From Paraburkholderia aromaticivorans (GTDB taxonomy: Bacteria; Pseudomonadota; Gammaproteobacteria; Burkholderiales; Burkholderiaceae), in NCBI RefSeq assembly GCF_012689525.1, contig NZ_CP051515.1, positions 3,224,001-3,288,000 on the forward strand: a DNA stretch of 64,000 nt, written 5' to 3'. Under the pieces are notes generated by a model. It made no database searches. It saw only the letters and a list, made by a program, of their open reading frames with translations, and was not told the origin of the DNA. This document shows positions 19,196 to 27,711 of the stretch, in pieces. Position numbers and translations under genes: made by a program. Within the stretch, counting starts at the first letter, position 1; every line of letters starts with the position of its first letter.

Positions 19196-20359
19196 TCAGA
19201 ACGAACGCGGCAGCCCGAGAATATGCTCGGCCACGTACGAAAGAATCAGATTGGTGGAAATCGGCGCGACCTGGTAAAGACGCGTCTCACGGAATTTGCG
19301 CTCGACGTCGTACTCGCAAGCAAAGCCGAAGCCGCCGTGGAATTGCAGACACGCGTTGGCCGCTTCCCAGGACGCGTCAGCCGCGAGCAGCTTCGCCATA
19401 TTCGCCTGTGCGCCGCACGGTTGATGCGCATCGAAACGGCGCGCCGCCTCGAAGCGCATCAGGCTGGCCGCCTCGACATTGATGAACGATCGCGCGATCG
19501 GAAATTGCACACCCTGGTTCTGGCCGATCGGACGGCCGAATACGATGCGCTCTTTCGCATACTCGGTGACCTTGTCGACGAACCAGTAACCGTCGCCGAT
19601 ACATTCGGCGGCGATCAGCGTGCGCTCCGCATTCAACCCGTCGAGGATGTACTTGAAGCCCTGCCCTTCTTCACCAATCAGATTCTCGGCGGGGATTTCG
19701 AGGTTGTCGAAGAACAGTTCATTGGTCTCGTGATTGACCATGTTCAGAATCGGCTGCACGGTCATGCCGTGACCAATCGCTTCGCGCAGATCGACGATAA
19801 AGATCGACATGCCCTCCGATTTCTTCTTGACGTCCGCAAGCGGCGTGGTGCGCGCGAGGAGAATCATCAGATCCGAATGCTGCACGCGCGAGATCCACAC
19901 CTTCTGGCCGTTGATCACATAGCGGTCTCCGCGTCGCTCGGCGGTGGTCTTGATCTTCGTGGTGTCCGTGCCCGTGGACGGCTCGGTCACGCCCATGGAT
20001 TGCAGACGCAAGTCACCGCACGCGATCTTCGGCAGATACTTGTGCTTCTGCTCTTCGGAACCGTGGCGCAACAGCGTGCCCATGTTGTACATCTGGCCGT
20101 GGCAGGCACCCGAGTTGCCGCCGGCGCGATTGATTTCTTCCATGATGACCGACGCTTCCGTCAGCCCCAGCCCCGAGCCGCCGAAGTCCTGCGGAATCAG
20201 CGCGGCCAGCCAGCCGGCCTTGGTGAGCGCGTCGACGAAGGCTTCCGGATAACCGCGTGCCTCGTCGATCTTGCGAAAGTACTCGCCGGAAAATTGCTGG
20301 CACAGATCGCGTACGGCTTCGCGAATGTCCTGAAAGGAATCCTGCTGCGTGGTTTGCAT
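19196..20359 (-). CDS. Acyl-CoA dehydrogenase family protein
   Basis: FAD-dependent acyl-CoA dehydrogenase, 387 residues. Domain signatures are IPQDFGGSGLGLTEASVIME, the substrate-binding SMGVTEPSTGTDTTKIKT, GDRYVINGQKVWISR, GRPIGQNQGVQFPIA and the C-terminal LQFHGGFGFACEYDVERKFR. It occupies the position of PA0879 in the P. aeruginosa itaconate cluster, where its substrate is unproven; methylsuccinyl-CoA or a related C5-CoA is plausible. It lies 40 bp downstream of the MaoC-type hydratase gene. Confidence 0.88.
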   Translation of the reverse strand: MQTTQQDSFQDIREAVRDLCQQFSGEYFRKIDEARGYPEAFVDALTKAGWLAALIPQDFGGSGLGLTEASVIMEEINRAGGNSGACHGQMYNMGTLLRHGSEEQKHKYLPKIACGDLRLQSMGVTEPSTGTDTTKIKTTAERRGDRYVINGQKVWISRVQHSDLMILLARTTPLADVKKKSEGMSIFIVDLREAIGHGMTVQPILNMVNHETNELFFDNLEIPAENLIGEEGQGFKYILDGLNAERTLIAAECIGDGYWFVDKVTEYAKERIVFGRPIGQNQGVQFPIARSFINVEAASLMRFEAARRFDAHQPCGAQANMAKLLAADASWEAANACLQFHGGFGFACEYDVERKFRETRLYQVAPISTNLILSYVAEHILGLPRSF

Positions 20360-20399
20360 AGTCGAATCTCTTGGAGTTCAGGCGAAGCTCAGGCGAACT

Positions 20400-21242
20400 T
20401 CAGGCAATAGCGGCCGTGGCGCGCATGGTCAGATAGCCATTGTGGTCTTTGGCCCACAAGTCGATGATCTTGCCGTCGGCGGAATGCTTGCCGCACACCG
20501 TGAAAGCCTGGCCGGCGAAGGTCGGACGCACCGCCTTGAAAGCGAAACTTTGCAGCGTGGCGTGGGGTTGCTCGCGGCGCACCAGATCGACTAGCAGCGT
20601 CGCGATCAGCGGACCGTGAACGATCAGGCCTGGATAGCCCTCGACTTCCGTGACGTAGGGATGGTCGTAGTGAATGCGGTGGCCGTTGAAGGTCAGCGCC
20701 GAGTAGCGGAACAGCATGACGGCGTCGGCGTCGATCGTGCGGCGCCACGTTTCGCCTTCCGGTGCGAGCTGCGGCTGCGGTGGCCGCGCGCCTTCCTGCG
20801 GCGCGTCGCGATAGACGATGTCGTGCTCCTCTTCGAGCTTCAGTTCGCCGCCCGCTTCAATGGTGTGCTGCACCGTGACGAACACGAGACGGCCGGACCG
20901 GCCGGTCTTGTCTTCGATATTGGCGATAGTCGAAGTCCGCGTGGCATGCTCGCCCACCTTGAGGGGCGCGTGAAAGGTCAGCCGGCCGCCAGCCCACATG
21001 CGGCGCGGCAGCGGCACAGGCGGCAGAAACCCGCCGCGCTTCGGATGGCCGTCCGGGCCGACTTCGGACATCGGCGCAACTGGCAGAAAGTACAGCCAGT
21101 GCCACAGCGGCGGCACGCTGTCGCCGCTTTCTTCGCGATCGAGCGTGGCGGCCATCGCCTTCAGTGGAAAGGCGGTGATGTCGTCTTTGAGCACCTCCTG
21201 CTTGTCGAGCCAGTCGTCGAGTTTCTGCGGGGAAGCAGACAT
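20400..21242 (-). CDS. ich: MaoC/HTD2-like hydratase, probable itaconyl-CoA hydratase
   Basis: Double-hotdog (FAS1-like) dehydratase of 280 residues, related to mesaconyl-C4-CoA hydratase. The N-terminal hotdog has PPLWHWLYFLPVAPMSEVG and RGGFLPPVPLPRRMWAGG. The C-terminal hotdog carries the catalytic-type FNGHRIHYDHPYVTEVEGYP and GLIVHGPLIATLLVDL. ATG 21242 was preferred over GTG 21248 because GGAG lies 9 nt before it. First gene of the operon, it should hydrate itaconyl-CoA to (S)-citramalyl-CoA, feeding the CitE-like lyase. Confidence 0.83.
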   Translation of the reverse strand: MSASPQKLDDWLDKQEVLKDDITAFPLKAMAATLDREESGDSVPPLWHWLYFLPVAPMSEVGPDGHPKRGGFLPPVPLPRRMWAGGRLTFHAPLKVGEHATRTSTIANIEDKTGRSGRLVFVTVQHTIEAGGELKLEEEHDIVYRDAPQEGARPPQPQLAPEGETWRRTIDADAVMLFRYSALTFNGHRIHYDHPYVTEVEGYPGLIVHGPLIATLLVDLVRREQPHATLQSFAFKAVRPTFAGQAFTVCGKHSADGKIIDLWAKDHNGYLTMRATAAIA

Positions 21243-21531
21243 GGGCACAGTCTCCAGATACGCGTATTGGGCTTATAGGGTCTTACTATGAACGAGGCAG
21301 CCTGTCCTGCGAAGTTTGCATTTTCGAAGCGGGCGTTTGGATTTGCTTAAGGCTCGCTGGATTGCCGTGTGGCGGGGTGCTGCGACCGAATCGTTCTGAA
21401 CATCATGCGCTCGTTGCCGAGGTACCGGCCGTGAACAGTACGGAATTGAAAAGCAAGAGTCGGGGTGCGCGGCATCACGCCCGTGCTTACACTTAAGCAT
21501 CGTTCTGGTGATCGCTTGATGGAGAGGGTTG

Positions 21532-22350
21532 ATGGATACGGTTGCACAGGGTTTGCAGTCGCACTCGCTGGAATTGGCGCTGGACTTGAAAGCTGGCGCG
21601 GGACAGAAGCCGGAGGTGAAAGGCGCTGAAGCGGGGACGCGTGGCTCGCCTGCGCAGCGTATCGGCGCGATCGACTGGTTCGATGTCGAAGAAGAATTGA
21701 ACGCGCACGGCTGCGCGATGCTGCGCAATCTGCTCAGTTCGGAGGAATGCGATGCGCTGACTGCTCTCTATCCGCGCGATGCGTTGTTTCGTAGCCGCGT
21801 CGTGATGGCACGGCACGGTTTTGGCCGCGGCGAATACAAGTACTTCGCTTATCCGCTGCCGCCGTTGATCGGCGATTTGCGCACTGCGCTCTATCCGCGT
21901 CTCGCACCGGTGGCGAATCGCTGGAATGAGGCGATGGGGATCGACGTTCGGTATCCCGCCGCGCATGCGGAATTTATCGGGCGTTGCCACGCCGCCGGTC
22001 AGACGCGCCCCACGCCGCTGATGCTTCAATACGCCACCGACGACTACAACTGCCTGCATCAGGATCTCTACGGCGAACATGTATTCCCGCTGCAGGCCGC
22101 GATTCTGCTGTCCGAGCCCGGCGTGGACTTCACCGGCGGCGAATTCGTGATGACGGAGCAGCGTCCGCGCATGCAGTCGCGTACGGAAGTGGTGCCGCTC
22201 GGCAAGGGCGATGCGGTGGTGTTCGCGGTCCATCACCGGCCGGTTCAGGGGACGCGCGGTCCTTACCGGGTAAATCTGCGGCATGGCGTAAGCCGCTTGC
22301 GCTCGGGCCAACGGCATACGCTAGGGGTGATTTTCCACGACGCGACTTGA
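21532..22350 (+). CDS. 2-oxoglutarate/Fe(II)-dependent oxygenase family protein
   Basis: Double-stranded beta-helix oxygenase of 272 residues. The Fe ligands are H176 and D178 in NCLHQDLYGEHVFPLQ and a distal His in NLRHGVSRLRSGQRHTLG, which also holds the 2-oxoglutarate-binding Arg. The first 50 residues are poorly conserved-looking; the core starts at WFDVEEELNAHGCAMLRNL. ATG 21532 follows GGAGAGGG at ideal spacing; the TTG one codon earlier is not needed. It is transcribed away from the itaconate operon. The substrate is unknown; the family includes prolyl hydroxylase-like and nucleic-acid-acting members. Confidence 0.85.
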   Translation: MDTVAQGLQSHSLELALDLKAGAGQKPEVKGAEAGTRGSPAQRIGAIDWFDVEEELNAHGCAMLRNLLSSEECDALTALYPRDALFRSRVVMARHGFGRGEYKYFAYPLPPLIGDLRTALYPRLAPVANRWNEAMGIDVRYPAAHAEFIGRCHAAGQTRPTPLMLQYATDDYNCLHQDLYGEHVFPLQAAILLSEPGVDFTGGEFVMTEQRPRMQSRTEVVPLGKGDAVVFAVHHRPVQGTRGPYRVNLRHGVSRLRSGQRHTLGVIFHDAT

Positions 22351-22374
22351 GGCGAGCGCGGTTTGGCTTGCCTC
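22349..22374. terminator. Possible terminator hairpin after the oxygenase gene
   Basis: GAGGCGAGC (22349-22357) pairs with GCTTGCCTC (22366-22374) with one G-U pair, an 8-nt loop, and AGTTTGA after it. It starts at the stop codon. The poor T-tract makes intrinsic termination uncertain. Confidence 0.4.
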
Positions 22375-22665
22375 AGTTTGACGTGCGCCGCGTGCTGCTG
22401 CGCTGCGGCAAAAATTCGACAAGCGCAATTTTGACCCGGTATCATTCGGGAAAACCCGAACCCGCTGGATGCGCTGCACCACCCTTTGTAGCGCATTCGG
22501 CGTGTCTGTTCGAAGTGTTATCGCCCGTCGACGGACGGCGCCGTCAGCCGGTGATCCCGGCATGGCGGCCCAGTCCGACGATACGAAGGTGGCGGGCCCA
22601 CGCGCCCGCCCTGTCGCAATCGGCCAAAAGCCGGTGGCGGCCAATCAGCCTGGACATCATCGATC
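22351..22665. other. Intergenic region upstream of the FUSC gene
   Basis: A 315-bp stretch that should carry the promoter for the FUSC gene. Apart from the hairpin at its left end no gene, repeat or clear promoter was recognised. The open frames crossing it are out-of-frame extensions of neighbours. Confidence 0.45.
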
Positions 22666-24582
22666 ATGATTGCTGCCGCGTTTTCGCGCGTCGCCGACCG
22701 CCTGCTAGCTGCGGACCCGGGACTCGTGCGCCTCCATACCGCGCTGCGCGTCGCGCTCGCCTGCCTGCTCACCGGCGTCGCCAGTATCGCGTGGACCGTT
22801 TCCCAAGGTCAGCCCATCACGCTCGCCGCGCCCGGCATCCTCTTTGCGATGGTCGCGCCGTTGTTCGTGCGCGATGCGCGGCGGACTGCCTGGTTCGGCA
22901 CGCTCTTTTACCTCTATCTCTGCGCCTGCGTGTGCTTTGCTATGGCGAGCGTGTTGAGCCGTTATCCTCTGGCCGGCGATGCGGGCTTCCTCGCGGTGAT
23001 GTTCGTCGGCATGTTGTGCCAGGCATGCGGACCGCGTGCAATAGGCTGCGCGATGCTGGCCGTGGTGTGTTTTTACCTGGGCCTGTATCTGCATCCCTCG
23101 ACGACGCATCTCGTGCAGTCGCTTCTGCTGTCCGCTTTCGGCCCGTTGATGGTCGCGCTGGTGGGCCGCGTGATCATGCCGATGCGAGCCGCGGCGAGCT
23201 TTCGCCTCGCCGTTCATACGGTGACGCTGCGCGCGTCGCGTGTGCTTCACGCGCCGGTTGCCGCGCATCTCTCCGCGTTGAACGAAGCCGCGCTGTCGCT
23301 CGAAGAACAGTTGGCGCTGCTGAATCCGTCCGATGCGGAGACGATTCGTGAACGGATCGTCGAAGTGGAAGTGGCGGCTGGGCAGTATGCGTTCGCATCG
23401 GGACCCGCGGATGATGGCGTCAAGGCGAGCGCCGATGTATTGCGTCACGCGATTGCGCGGCTCAGGGAAATGGCACATCGAGGCGACATGCGACGCGTTT
23501 CTTCGGCAACAGCAAGTGCTTTAGTTGCGTTGACCCCGGCGCAGCGCTTCGCCGACTTGCGCAGCAAGCTCTGCTGGCTCCCCGCCACGCGCGCCACGAC
23601 CGCTGCGTTGCTCGCGATGCTGATCGGCCATTCGCTTTCGCCTGAGCGCTGGTTCTGGGCGGTCATTACGACGTTCGTCGTGTTTCTCGGCACACGGTCG
23701 CGCGCGGATACGGTGTATCGCGGCGCGCAGCGCCTTGTTGGGACGCTCGCTGGAGCGCTCGTCAGCGTGTTGCTGGTCGCGCCGCTGCACGACTCGCCGG
23801 TGCTGCTCGTGAGCGCGATGGTGATGTGCGTGTTCGGCTGGGCTTACTACATCTTGAGCGCGTATGCGCCGGGGGTGTTTTTCATCACCGTGCTCGTCGG
23901 CTTGGTTTATGGCGAGTTGGGGTTCGCAATGGGGCCGTTGGTCGAAATGCGGATCGAAGAAGTGCTGGTGGGTTGCCTCGTGTCGTTCGCCGTCGCGATT
24001 CTGATGATGCCGCTGGCAGCGACGCGGCATGTCGAGGCGAGACTTGCGGCGGTGCTGGGCGCGTTACGCGACGTGGTGCGGCTCGCTGGGGCAGGCGCGC
24101 AAGCGGCTGATGCAGTTGCGGCGATGCGTAAGCTCGATCGCAGTTGGCACGATCTGCGGATGGCGCTGCGGCCGCTGCAGACGCAACGCGTGGTGGTGTG
24201 GAATCCGGATGTCGAACTGGCGACCGGGTCGCTGCTGTGTTGCCTGCATTGGGCGCGGGTGTTGAATCGGCCTGCGCGACGCGGTGGATTGCAAGAAGCG
24301 GTGGCGCTTAATGCGGCGGCGGTAGACGCGGCGCATGTCGAGTCGATCGTGGCGCGGCTGGATTCGTTGATCGCGCGATATAGCGGTGTGGTGGTGGAAA
24401 GTCCGCTTTTCGGTTCGGCTGAGTGCAGACAGGTGACGCCCGCCGTGGCTTTCGATGTCGCGAAAGCGCCGGCATTTGCGCAACTGGACGGCGCCGTCGC
24501 CCAGTTGTTCGACCGGCTGACAAAACCAGCGTCCGACACCCGGCGGGTGTTCAACTGGGCGTTGCGGGGGAGGAGCGCGTAA
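22666..24582 (+). CDS. FUSC family inner-membrane protein (aromatic-acid exporter type)
   Basis: FUSC/YccS/AaeB-like membrane protein, 638 residues. Two membrane blocks of about six helices each (residues 28-170 and 300-460) flank a soluble coiled helical region with NEAALSLEEQLALLNPSDAE. The second block begins with the family motif PERWFWAVITTFVVFLGTRSRADTVYRGAQRLVGT. The C-terminus is a cytosolic helical domain. Unlike the second FUSC gene (47606-49708) it has no HlyD or DUF1656 partner nearby, so it may work alone or with unlinked partners. Substrate unknown; fusaric-acid or aromatic-acid export is the family norm. Confidence 0.85.
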   Translation: MIAAAFSRVADRLLAADPGLVRLHTALRVALACLLTGVASIAWTVSQGQPITLAAPGILFAMVAPLFVRDARRTAWFGTLFYLYLCACVCFAMASVLSRYPLAGDAGFLAVMFVGMLCQACGPRAIGCAMLAVVCFYLGLYLHPSTTHLVQSLLLSAFGPLMVALVGRVIMPMRAAASFRLAVHTVTLRASRVLHAPVAAHLSALNEAALSLEEQLALLNPSDAETIRERIVEVEVAAGQYAFASGPADDGVKASADVLRHAIARLREMAHRGDMRRVSSATASALVALTPAQRFADLRSKLCWLPATRATTAALLAMLIGHSLSPERWFWAVITTFVVFLGTRSRADTVYRGAQRLVGTLAGALVSVLLVAPLHDSPVLLVSAMVMCVFGWAYYILSAYAPGVFFITVLVGLVYGELGFAMGPLVEMRIEEVLVGCLVSFAVAILMMPLAATRHVEARLAAVLGALRDVVRLAGAGAQAADAVAAMRKLDRSWHDLRMALRPLQTQRVVVWNPDVELATGSLLCCLHWARVLNRPARRGGLQEAVALNAAAVDAAHVESIVARLDSLIARYSGVVVESPLFGSAECRQVTPAVAFDVAKAPAFAQLDGAVAQLFDRLTKPASDTRRVFNWALRGRSA

Positions 24583-24628
24583 GAGGTGCCACTGCGCATC
24601 CCAACCCGCGGTACGAAGTCATCGGCGC

Positions 24629-24832
24629 TCATACCCGTATCCGCATCATGACGATGACAGGCACGACGACCAGCAGCATCGCCATGGTTGCTGTTCCGAT
24701 CAGTGACTTTTCGGCCACGCCCACACTGCCTTTCGGATCGAGCACGTCAAGATTGCTGCACCCGGAAAGAGATGAGACAAGTCCTGCCCCCAAGGGTATC
24801 AATGCCCGTCCAAAGGTCTTCTTATTCACCAT
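24629..24832 (-). pseudogene. Truncated cyoA fragment (cytochrome o oxidase subunit II N-terminus)
   Basis: A 67-residue frame with a lipoprotein signal (lipobox LSGC) followed by DVLDPKGSVGVAEKSLIG and a transmembrane run ending VVPVIVMM. This matches the start of CyoA (E. coli has LDPKGQIGLEQRSLI, then a helix ending VVIPAILMA), but the frame ends four residues later (RIRV-stop). The second helix and the cupredoxin domain are absent, and no cyoBCD genes follow. AAGGAAGA lies 10 nt before the ATG, so the fragment could still be translated. It borders a mobile-element remnant and the T6SS block, consistent with breakage during insertion. Confidence 0.6.
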
Positions 24833-24982
24833 ATTTAACTGATCTTCCTTGAGCCGATCTGAAACACTACTAAATATTCCCCCATAAAGACTGAACCACC
24901 GCTTCAGGCTCCAACGGATTTTACGAGCCTCTTTGCATGCAAGGTCTGACCTCCGACAAGCAAACTCGATAAGCCGCAACAT

Positions 24983-26149
24983 CGAGACTGCGCCGCGCGT
25001 CGCTTTTACAATTTCTCAATGAATTCCGTGCCTCCGCGAGGCTTAGTGGACATGGGTGGCGTCGTTATTCGAACTGACAGCGCTTCGTGCGCCGTGCATT
25101 TGAGTTCCTCTGATTTCCCGCAAGGCATCTCCTTGCGGGTCTGCTTTACCGTACGTGTTCGCAAAATCTCGCGCGGGCAATGTGTGAAATCAGTTTCTGA
25201 AATTACGAATGAAGAATGGATGCGTGTCGCGACGTTGCTATCGGAATTGCCTGCTAGCAAAAAAGGAAAAAACCACAGCGGCTCGACAGACGCGGCGCGT
25301 TCAATGGTGTGTTCTGGGTCTTACAGACCGGCTCCCCAGTGGAGTGCCATGCCAACTCGCTTCCCGTTCCACGACACATGCCGTCGGTGCTTCTGGGCAT
25401 GGGCCGATTCAGGTGTCATGGAACGTGCCGTGGAGACGCTGGCCATCCCGGCCGCCCACGAGTTGCGCGCATTGATCGGCCAGCGCATCGCCGCCCGACG
25501 CCACCGCGAGCAAGACCGGTTCGACCGTCTGCACAGCCGCGATGGGAAATTGGTCTGGTATCTCCGGTGCTTGATGGAAGCACACGAAGTGGTTCGGGAT
25601 CGTGCAAGCGGGACTGGCGTTGCCGAGCATTCAACGGGTTGCTCGTGCCAGCGGTGCTTGAACTGCGGATAAGGGCGGTGGGCGAAGGTGAGTGGGTGCG
25701 AACTGCAGGTGAATGTCTATGCCAGACTGCAGGTCCTCTTGATGTGCTAGTAAGCGGCGGAAGATCCGCGTCCTGCGCGTCAAGCGTCACAAGCAGTTCA
25801 TCCCTGTGCGCCGGATACACGATCAACGCGGCGGCCTTGCAGCCGTGCTCCCTCATGTACTGCCCGATGCCGTCCCCGATCAGCCTCCAGATGCCGCAGA
25901 CAAGATTGAGTTTTTGCGTAAATTACACCGTACGATTTTTCGGCTCAGTGAACCATGCGCGTGTCCGGCATCGGCCTTGGTGGCGCCGGCCTGAGCGAGT
26001 CGGGTATCTCCAGTGCGGTCAGTCGAATGACGTCTGCCGTTGGGTCGGCCAGAATCACTAGCCCCCACATACACAACGCAGTTCGGTATCTCTCCAACCG
26101 GTCTGCGCATCAATGCAGAACTCACGATAGCGACGGTGGGCCTGCAAGC
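24983..26149. other. Degenerate accessory region between CyoA fragment and tssG
   Basis: No intact gene was found in this stretch. It holds the frameshifted transposase remnant listed separately. Short minus-strand stretches also look coding but break by stops and frame changes, for example LIGDGIGQYMREHGCKAAAL (about 25800-25890) and LVILADPTADVIRLTALEIP (about 25980-26060). Neither was identified. The pattern suggests decayed mobile DNA. Confidence 0.5.
25190..25470 (+). pseudogene. IS5-family (DUF4096-type) transposase remnant, frameshifted
   Basis: Pieces of an IS5-type transposase N-terminus appear in successive frames: ITNEEWMRVATLLSELPASK, then FWVLQTGSP in another frame, then WSAMPTRFPFHDTCRRCFWA and WADSGVMERAVETLA back in the first. 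Read together they reproduce the usual order (bundle helix, VLRTGAPWRDLP-like motif, Y/F-x-RF-x-W). At least two frameshifts interrupt it, the DDE catalytic part is missing, and no terminal inverted repeats were located. The element is not active. Confidence 0.6.
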
Positions 26150-26221
26150 TTACCGCGGCTCAAACGCCGGAACCATCGGCGCGAGTTGCCTGCACAGTTC
26201 ATCGAGAATCTCCATGTTCAT
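26150..26221 (-). pseudogene. Short open frame directly after tssG, possible 5' remnant of the next T6SS gene
   Basis: A 23-codon frame starts with ATGAACATGGAG only 3 bp after the tssG stop and reads NMEILDELCRQLAPMVPAFE before TAA at 26150-26152. Its amphipathic start and perfect operon spacing suggest the beginning of a gene that was cut off here. It is too short to identify. Confidence 0.3.
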
Positions 26222-26224
26222 GGT

Positions 26225-27247
26225 TCATTGCCCCTTTGCCGTGTTCCCCACAAGCTGGGCCACATAACGCTCCGGCTCGAAGCGCATGCCGACGACCGGC
26301 CCGCCCGTAGGCGACTCCCCTAGCCACCCCGACCAGCCGAGCTGCTGGCGGCCCCCCAGCCTTGCGGGCGTCGCCTCATGCGGCCTGATCTGCAGTTCCA
26401 GCATCCACTCGTATTCCAGGCCCATGTACGCCCGTACCAGCGCGACCAGCCGCAGCAGGTCGGCGCCGCGTGGTGTAAAGCTGTGGTACGTCCCGATGTC
26501 GAGCGGCCCGAGCACGAGGCAGAACCGATGCATCTTGCCAGGCACCTGCTCGCCCAGCACCGCCCCTCCCCCCAGGGCGGCGGACATGCGCTCCTGCCCC
26601 GTCCTGCACTGAAGCTCCGGCGGCAGTACGGTCCAATGCAGCGACCACTCCTCGATGCGCGCGGGCACGCCAAAGTGATGCGCGACCGCCATGGCGAGCG
26701 CGTCCGGGTTGCGGGCCTCGCACACCAGATGCGCGCCCGACGCGAGGCGTGCATGCGAGGGCAGCATCACAGTACGGTTCTGTCGCGGTGACGCCCCGGA
26801 AAGACAGCCGATGTAGAACGAGAAGCGATCGTGATCGGGCCGGTCGAGACTCGCCGTCGCCTGCGCCGACGCCCAGGCACGGTACAGGAGCGAGAGCGAG
26901 CGGTGATGGAAGATGTCGAGAAAGTTGCACAGCGTCGCGTCTCCCCGAAGCTCTTCGCGCTCGCGTGCGATCTCCGTGACATGGATTGGCAACGGCCCGT
27001 TGGGGCCCATCATGCCCAGGCTGTGAAGCCGGATATGCAACTTGTTGCCCTTGATCCTGGCTTCCGCGACCTCGCTCGGCGCAAAGATAAGGCTGGGTTT
27101 CTGGCCGACGCGAAAGGTTTCCGCCTGCGGCAGGAGTGCCGCGCCGACCGGATAGGTGGCGGGGTTCGCATTGATGCGGCGCATGAGCGCGAAAAACCCG
27201 TAGCGCCATGGCTTCGCCAGCAACCCTTCAATCAGTTTTGCTGACAT
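26225..27247 (-). CDS. tssG: Type VI secretion baseplate protein TssG
   Basis: Wedge component of the T6SS baseplate (VasB/ImpH family), 340 residues, apparently full length. The family start LLAKPWRYGFFALMRRI is followed by FRVGQKPSLIFAPSEVAEA, LGMMGPNGPLPIHVTEIARE, FLDIFHHRSLSLLYRAWA and a C-terminal LRLVALVRAYMGLEYEWMLE. TssG binds two TssF and TssE/TssK in the baseplate. The start at 27247 fits the family; ribosome signals are weak, and the preceding 167 bp after the PAAR gene have no function assigned. Normally tssG directly follows tssF; here a vgrG-effector-immunity-PAAR cassette of about 6.2 kb lies between them. Confidence 0.9.
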   Translation of the reverse strand: MSAKLIEGLLAKPWRYGFFALMRRINANPATYPVGAALLPQAETFRVGQKPSLIFAPSEVAEARIKGNKLHIRLHSLGMMGPNGPLPIHVTEIAREREELRGDATLCNFLDIFHHRSLSLLYRAWASAQATASLDRPDHDRFSFYIGCLSGASPRQNRTVMLPSHARLASGAHLVCEARNPDALAMAVAHHFGVPARIEEWSLHWTVLPPELQCRTGQERMSAALGGGAVLGEQVPGKMHRFCLVLGPLDIGTYHSFTPRGADLLRLVALVRAYMGLEYEWMLELQIRPHEATPARLGGRQQLGWSGWLGESPTGGPVVGMRFEPERYVAQLVGNTAKGQ

Positions 27248-27414
27248 TGCAACATTGCGTGCTGCACGTTCCACAAACACCCCATCTTGAAAGGGGCCGG
27301 GTGAGCGGCCCGACTGGTCACTTGATGTCCGTATGAGGTAGCACTCACACGTCACATGGCAGCTCTTCTGAGCAAGTTCTGCCTTTTCAAGGTCAATACG
27401 AATACACGTTTCCG

Positions 27415-27678
27415 TCACGCTACAGACGATGTTTGTTGACGACTCACCAATGTGCAACCACACGAAGCCCGATGCCCTTCAAGCGCCACAGGCCTGTCAT
27501 CGACGAGTGTCGAGTCGTCCCCCTCCGCAATCGGATTGACGCCGTGCTCCGCGCAATTCACCTGGTCACCCTTGCGGGCAACCTTGCGACCATCTAAGTT
27601 GTCCACCTCTGATCCTCCAACGACTTTTCCACCGAAGGGGACGAGTGCGTCGCCTGTCACGATAACCTGACGTGCCAT
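27415..27678 (-). CDS. PAAR-domain spike-tip protein
   Basis: Small PAAR protein of 87 residues that caps the VgrG trimer and sharpens the T6SS spike. It has GGKVVGGSEVDNLDGRKVAR, the metal-site residues in CAEHGVNPIAEGD, and GHRASCGCTLVS at the C-terminus, with Cys and His residues suitable for zinc. There is no C-terminal toxin extension. AGGAGA lies 4 nt before the ATG. It is placed after the immunity candidate and before tssG. Confidence 0.88.
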   Translation of the reverse strand: MARQVIVTGDALVPFGGKVVGGSEVDNLDGRKVARKGDQVNCAEHGVNPIAEGDDSTLVDDRPVALEGHRASCGCTLVSRQQTSSVA

Positions 27679-27711
27679 TCTTTCTCCTGACGAGGCAAAT
27701 ACAAACAGGCC

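Noticed and set aside
21984..23351. 455-codon plus-strand frame bridging the oxygenase and FUSC genes
   Set aside because: Wrong frame relative to both genes; Arg/Pro-rich with no domain.
25309..26061. 250-codon frame starting inside the transposase remnant
   Set aside because: Only its first dozen residues match the transposase; the rest has no recognisable content and crosses decayed DNA.
27248..27463. In-frame 72-codon N-terminal extension of tssG
   Set aside because: TssG homology begins at the Met at 27247; the extension runs into the PAAR gene and has no family features.
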